Assembly: GCA_964605235.1 (NCBI GenBank)
Contig: CAZSBB010000011.1
Location: 1-64,000, forward strand
DNA: 64,000 nucleotides
Direction of reading: 5' to 3'
Source of the DNA: CAZSBB01 sp964605235
GTDB lineage: Bacteria; Planctomycetota; Phycisphaerae; Phycisphaerales; Phycisphaeraceae
The translations under genes and the position numbers were made by a program. This document shows, one piece after another, positions 61,001-64,000 of this stretch (positions within the stretch are counted from its first letter, which is position 1; each line of letters begins with the position of its first letter). The notes below the pieces were generated by a model. That model was not told the DNA's origin and made no database searches. It saw only the letters and a list, made by a program, of their open reading frames with translations.

Positions 61001-61107
61001 CCGCTGCTGATAAACCTGCCCCCGGAGCTGACGCCAGCACCACCAGTCGCCTGCTGGCGAACAAGCGGCGACGGCAGCAGTCGGATGATGACCAACCCCA
61101 AAGCTGA
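58072..61107 (+). CDS. Large membrane VWA protein with glutamine-amidotransferase-like domain
   Basis: 1011 residues. Two membrane segments (about 26-66) and another at 85-105. First VWA domain (about 115-235) has an intact metal site LDVSASIS. Then a beta-rich part is followed by a class-I GATase-like section (about 340-450): LPYDCIFFVNAPAD, SGFVMVGGENSFGPGGYHRT. A second VWA-like segment (about 460-625) has AMAIILHTCEF at the metal position, with the Asp replaced by His, so it is probably not metal-binding, but later has MIIISDGDPQPPS. A membrane segment (about 885-900) leads to a Lys/Pro-rich cytoplasmic tail. This resembles the BatA/BatB-linked VWA proteins of planctomycetes. It starts within the ATPase-NHL gene end (ATGA). 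Confidence 0.82.
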   Translation: MSAPRLLQTLWPPLRRPLPAKAWLTPLLLTGVLLGAAALLPLLDVCWWERPGALALLLLLPWFWRMLVAGHAGLGGFRGKLALMLRVILLALLTGALAQPRAVRSDEGLAVLYALDVSASISNSMADAAMAYVTRTVGEKPPADEAGLVVFGGDSAVELPPAASFPLEFEAAINARVNRESTDIASALRLTAAVLPQDKAARIVLISDGAQTQGDLQPVLEELRARQVAVDVLPINYDHDHEVWVERLELPRHVRVGETYEAVVLVNSLAKGAGELLLRENGQVVFRDKVQYEAGKNRYALPIRLRDAGMYEYEALLTPDGDQDGWQRNNRAGAYLQLQGEGRVLVVTDPAGEKRDYESLVRAMQSAQRTVDVMDAYSVPTDSLSLLPYDCIFFVNAPADSFALTQLQAVHDAVFHQGSGFVMVGGENSFGPGGYHRTVVEDLLPVSMDVTQRKIMPKAAMAIILHTCEFAEGNTWAKRITKQAVKVLGSEDEVGVLAYQWQGGDSWVFPLTPAGRYDELAVKINNAQIGDMPSFIPTMQQALAALKANDAMSKHMIIISDGDPQPPSPALLQEFADAKISISTVAVFPHGGNETQSMQLIAKATGGRYYFVNKDANALPAIFIKEAKTLKRSMIQNKTFVPTQRFPSPILKGIDGSPPLRGYVLTTPKPRGLLVLDGPEDAEDDPILSVWRYGVGKTAAFTSDLAPNWAADWMMWDKYGPFIKQLLIDVSRAADRSDLRLQSQAIGGKGQIVVEDYARAARFLQVTAQVLGPNQQQRTIKLEQTGPRRYEAQFDLWGEGRYVIAGIGNAAGEAASNDDNAPMQRVFGGFVVAYSPEYLRFRADPILLKDIADKTGGRVLDGTETGDKLFGVERTIRHQSRPVFDWLLIALALLLPLDVAVRRVHLDWRAMAHALGFGRRQVQSDATFDALRRAKQSTEKTLRVRSRREEPQPLRASTLPPPAAPSKPADPSTAPKPAADKPAPGADASTTSRLLANKRRRQQSDDDQPQS

Positions 61108-61190
61108 TGAACCGGAACCTTTTACCCAGGAGCTTCACCACCCCGCACCGAGAACCCCATGCCCACCCCAGCACCCCAACCCGATTCCAC

Positions 61191-61345
61191 TGCCTTCTCT
61201 GTGGCTCCGTGCCTCTGTGAGAGTATCTCTTCCTGTCTGACTGGAAGAGTGTTTCTCACAGAGACACGGAGCCACGGAGAAGGCAACCACGTCATTTTGA
61301 TTTCTCTGGGTTTTCCTCGGTGTTCTCTGTGTCTCGGTGGTGACC
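61191..61345. repeat. Long inverted repeat with CTCTGTG units (family B), upstream of moxR-type gene
   Basis: Arms of about 43 bp (61191-61233 and 61242-61284) pair with a few mismatches: TGCCTTCTCTGTGGCTCCGT against ACGGAGCCACGGAGAAGGCA. They are followed by CTCGGTGTTCTCTGTGTCTC. It fills most of the VWA-to-MoxR gap. Confidence 0.75.
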
Positions 61346-61394
61346 TGTCTTCATGATTTCCCGGCGCTGAGCCGGATAGAGCAAGGAGATTCGC

Positions 61395-62444
61395 ATGAAC
61401 GCCGCTGCCAATGCCCAGGTGCTGCAATCCGAAGCCGACGCCTTCCGCCGCGATCTCGCCGCGGCGCTGGGGCAGATTCGTCAGGTCATGGTTGGTCAGG
61501 CCACCGTGATCGAAGGCGTGCTCACCGCCCTGATCGCCGGCGGCAACGTGCTGCTCGAAGGCGTGCCGGGTCTGGGCAAGACTGAGCTGATCAAGACGCT
61601 CGCCCGCGTGCTGGACCTGGATTTCAAACGCATCCAGTTCACCCCCGACCTGATGCCCGCCGACGTGATCGGCACCAACATCATGACGCAGGACGCTACC
61701 TCAGGGGGCGGCGGCGGCGGGGCGTATCGCTTTGAGTTTCGTCGCGGGCCGGTCTTCACCCAGCTTTTGCTGGCGGATGAAATCAACCGCGCCACGCCCA
61801 AGACGCAATCCGCCCTGCTGGAAGTCATGCAGGAGCGCAGCGTCACCGTGGCGGGGCAGACGCACCGCATGACCGAACCCTACTTCGTGATGGCCACGCA
61901 GAACCCGCTGGAGCAGGAAGGCACGTATCCGCTCCCCGAAGCCCAGCTCGACCGCTTCCTGTTCAAGCTCAGCGTGCCGTTCCTCAGTCGCCAGGAGCTT
62001 AATGAGATGGTGCAGCGCACCATTCTGCGGCAGCCGGTGGAGGTGAAAAAGGTGCTCAACGGCCAGCGTCTGCTGGAACTGCGCGCCACGCTGGACAAGG
62101 TGGTGGTGGCGGACCCGATGCGCGACTTCGCCTGCCGGGTGGTGCTGGCGACGCATCCCGACAACGAGCTGTCGCCGCCGGGGGTGAAGCAGTTTGTGCG
62201 CTGGGGCGCGAGCCCGCGTGCCGCACAGGCGTTGATCCGCGCCGCCCGCGTGCGCGCTTTGGCGCAGGGCCGGGCCCATGTGGCGTTTGAGGACATTCGC
62301 CATTACGCCCTGCCGGTGCTGCGCCATCGCGTGCTGCTCAACTACGACGGCCAAGCGGAAAACATCAGCACCGACCAGCTCCTGACCCAGATGCTCCAGA
62401 GCGTGCCCGAAGCCCTCACCGCCCCGGCGGGCGCGGCATCGTGA
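61395..62444 (+). CDS. MoxR-type AAA+ ATPase
   Basis: 349 residues. Walker A LLEGVPGLGKTELIK (about 55-67), Walker B LLLADEINRATPKTQSALLE (about 122-136), sensor region MATQNPLEQEGTYPLPEAQLDRF and arginine finger DRFLFKL. MoxR ATPases act as chaperones that insert cofactors or remodel VWA partner proteins. The VWA, DUF58 and BatA genes around it are the usual partners. Start at 61395 is preceded by AAGGAG (61382-61387). Confidence 0.92.
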   Translation: MNAAANAQVLQSEADAFRRDLAAALGQIRQVMVGQATVIEGVLTALIAGGNVLLEGVPGLGKTELIKTLARVLDLDFKRIQFTPDLMPADVIGTNIMTQDATSGGGGGGAYRFEFRRGPVFTQLLLADEINRATPKTQSALLEVMQERSVTVAGQTHRMTEPYFVMATQNPLEQEGTYPLPEAQLDRFLFKLSVPFLSRQELNEMVQRTILRQPVEVKKVLNGQRLLELRATLDKVVVADPMRDFACRVVLATHPDNELSPPGVKQFVRWGASPRAAQALIRAARVRALAQGRAHVAFEDIRHYALPVLRHRVLLNYDGQAENISTDQLLTQMLQSVPEALTAPAGAAS

Positions 62445-62457
62445 TTCGCGCTGAATT

Positions 62458-62741
62458 GGTCACAGAGGTACACAGAGAAAGACGCAGAGAGCACCGAGCA
62501 ATAGAGAGATTGTGATGAGCGGAAATCTGTCATTCCGATTTGCTGATCGCAGCGCCTTGCTAAGCACAGCGCTCCTGTGGCTGCCCGCGCTCGCTCCGTG
62601 TCTCCGTGCCTCCGTGAGCAACCTGCTTTCTTTCCGACTTGAAGAGTTGCTCTCACAGAGACACGGAGCCACGGAGAAGGCAGCAGAATCATGTCGTCTG
62701 CTCGGTGTTTTCCTCGGTGTTCTCTGTGCCTCTGTGGTGAT
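62458..62741. repeat. Composite family B repeat block between moxR-type and DUF58 genes
   Basis: Left unit TCACAGAGGTACACAGAG... (62459-62497) faces right unit CTCGGTGTTCTCTGTGCCTC (62713-62732). Between them are paired arms CTCCGTGTCTCCGTGCCTCC (62594-62613) and the complement ACAGAGACACGGAGCCACGG (62656-62675). It interrupts the MoxR-DUF58 spacing, normally a few bases. Confidence 0.75.
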
Positions 62742-62765
62742 GGCTGCCGGTAAGGATTGATGCCC

Positions 62766-63671
62766 ATGAACCCCACTGCTGGTCAGCCCCGCTTGACGGA
62801 ACTGCTCGACAACGCCCTGCTGGCGCGGGTCGAGCGGCTGCGGCTGATCCCGCGCTCGCGCTTCACCAGCCGCATGCGCGGCGAGCATCTGGCGGGCAAG
62901 GGCGGGCAGTGCATGGAGTTTGCCGACTACCGCGATTACGTCGAGGGCGATGACCTGCGCTTCCTGGACTGGAACATCTTCTCACGCCTCCGCCGGCCGT
63001 ACCTCAAAATCTTCCATCAGGAAGAACAGCGCTTCCTGGCGATCGTGGTCGACACCTCCGCGTCCATGGGTTACTACGACAAGCTGCGCCGGGCGTGCCA
63101 GTTTGCCGCGGCGTTTGCCGTCAGCGGTTTGTTCAGTGGAGAGCCGGTTTATCTGTATGCCTTCGGCGGAGAAGGCGGTGAAGTACAGAGCCTCGGCCCC
63201 CTGCGCGGTCGGCCAAGCCTGCGGCGGGTTTTCCGCTATCTCGAACCGCTCACCCCGGCCGGCGACACCGCGCTGGAGCAGGGCGTGGAACGGCTGCTGC
63301 GCACCCATCGCGGGCGCGGCATGGCGATCCTGCTGTCGGACTTCCTCACCTTCGGCGACCTGCAGAAGCCCTTCAACGCGCTGTTCGCCGCCGGGCTTGA
63401 AACTTTGGCGCTGCAGATCCTCGGGCCGCAGGAACTCAATCCCGATCTGACCGACGACCATCGCCTGATCGACAGTGAACTCAACGAAATGCTCGATGTC
63501 ACCAGCGGCGGCGAGCTGGCGGGCATTTATGCCGAGTACCTCACCCGCTTCCAGACGCAGCTCGCCCAGATGGCGCAGCAGCGCAACGGGCGCTTCCTCA
63601 CCGTCTCCACCGCGCAGTCGCCTGAAACCGTGCTGCTGGATGTGCTGCGGCGAAAGGGGTGGTGGCGATGA
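62766..63671 (+). CDS. DUF58 protein of the MoxR system
   Basis: 301 residues, cytoplasmic. RSRFTSRMRGEHLAGKGG and EFADYRDYVEGDDLRFLDWNIFSRL are the DUF58 signature, followed by a VWA-like segment with VVDTSASMGY. AILLSDFLTFGD lies near the end. ATG at 62766 is preferred over 62760 because AAGGA lies 9 bp before it. DUF58 proteins are standard neighbours of MoxR ATPases and are thought to bind them. The stop overlaps the next gene by ATGA. Confidence 0.88.
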   Translation: MNPTAGQPRLTELLDNALLARVERLRLIPRSRFTSRMRGEHLAGKGGQCMEFADYRDYVEGDDLRFLDWNIFSRLRRPYLKIFHQEEQRFLAIVVDTSASMGYYDKLRRACQFAAAFAVSGLFSGEPVYLYAFGGEGGEVQSLGPLRGRPSLRRVFRYLEPLTPAGDTALEQGVERLLRTHRGRGMAILLSDFLTFGDLQKPFNALFAAGLETLALQILGPQELNPDLTDDHRLIDSELNEMLDVTSGGELAGIYAEYLTRFQTQLAQMAQQRNGRFLTVSTAQSPETVLLDVLRRKGWWR

Positions 63672-64000
63672 GCGGCATCGGTGTTCTGGCGCCCATGGCG
63701 GCATGGCTCGGGCTGTTGGTTGGCCCGCTGGTGCTGTTCTATTTCCTCAAGCTCAAGCGCCCCAACCTCACGGTTCCCTCGCTGGTGCTCTGGCGCCAGG
63801 TGCTGCAGGATCAGCGGGTCAACAGCCCGTTCCAGCGGTTCAAGCGCAATCTGCTGTTGCTGCTGCAACTCCTGTTGCTGTTGCTGCTGGTGGGGGCGGC
63901 TTTGCAACCCTACTTCCGCGGCGCAGCCGACGCGGCGCGGCGCACGCTGGTGCTGATCGACTGCTCGGCATCCATGGCGGCGCTGGACCCGCAAACCCAG
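63668..64000 (+). CDS. BatA-type VWA membrane protein, truncated by the window end
   Basis: 111 codons are visible. GPLVLFYFLKLKRPNLTVPSLVLWRQVL is the BatA N-terminal segment after the first membrane helix. A second helix (LLLLLQLLLLLLLVGAAL) and the VWA start VLIDCSASM follow. The rest lies beyond 64000. It continues the MoxR-DUF58 operon by a 4-bp overlap. Confidence 0.82.
   Translation, partial: MSGIGVLAPMAAWLGLLVGPLVLFYFLKLKRPNLTVPSLVLWRQVLQDQRVNSPFQRFKRNLLLLLQLLLLLLLVGAALQPYFRGAADAARRTLVLIDCSASMAALDPQTQ

Noticed and set aside
58423..61101. 892-codon minus-strand frame opposite the VWA gene
   Set aside because: GC-bias shadow; the plus strand has VWA and GATase motifs and overlapping neighbours.

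Overview
The window reads as chromosomal DNA from a GC-rich bacterium of the PVC group, most probably a planctomycete (Phycisphaerae-like). I infer this from three pseudopilins with an H-Xn-DG tail, hybrid GntR/LacI regulators, a planctomycete-type tyrosine recombinase remnant and several dispersed hairpin repeat families. There is no rRNA or other taxonomic marker, so the phylum is an inference.

Layout. 1-640: the 3' part of tRNA-Gly(TCC) followed by two broken, oppositely oriented integrase fragments, the scar of an integrated element. 882-2789: AspT/YidE-type transporter. 3187-11755 (minus): a seven-gene carbohydrate operon running GntR/LacI regulator, pseudopilin, secreted beta-helix protein, glycosidase-like protein, Asp-box (sialidase-fold) protein, MDR dehydrogenase, SDR epimerase. 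12034-15385 (minus): LacI regulator, GH4 glycosidase and sugar isomerase, all joined by 4-bp ATGA overlaps. 15868-23692 (plus): LacI regulator with a readable promoter/operator, pseudopilin, GH74-like propeller protein, GH106-like glycosidase. 23824-26041: a third pseudopilin divergent from a second GntR/LacI regulator. So three times a sugar-type regulator sits beside a pseudopilin, twice with secreted or large glycan-active proteins in the same operon.

26404-29699: metal P-type ATPase and CobW/COG0523 GTPase behind a promoter that overlaps a Fur-family-like box. 29742-31991: large unassigned alpha-toroid-like protein. 32248-36453 (minus): signalling cluster of a receiver-GAF protein, an HDOD-histidine kinase and an HTH-receiver protein. 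36815-38572: NfeD-type membrane protease. 39544-43135: outer-membrane barrel, lipoprotein and FecR-domain protein. 43320-45695: Tat-exported PhoX-type phosphatase. 45709-51227 (minus): surface polysaccharide cluster (polymerase-like membrane protein, sulfotransferase, two GT4 glycosyltransferases).

51780-64000 (plus, runs off the end): a tightly packed operon that joins an iron-type ABC importer (binding protein, permease, ATPase) to a MoxR/VWA/DUF58/BatA chaperone-like system. Its ATPase is fused through a lipoprotein-like segment to an NHL beta-propeller, and the ATPase domain also carries a 90-bp copy of a dispersed hairpin repeat in frame. This is the best candidate for an undescribed system.

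From about 32 kb onward the spaces between genes are populated by at least five families of palindromic repeats, some nested in each other or inside genes. Most long reading frames opposite the listed genes are GC-bias shadows and are not annotated.
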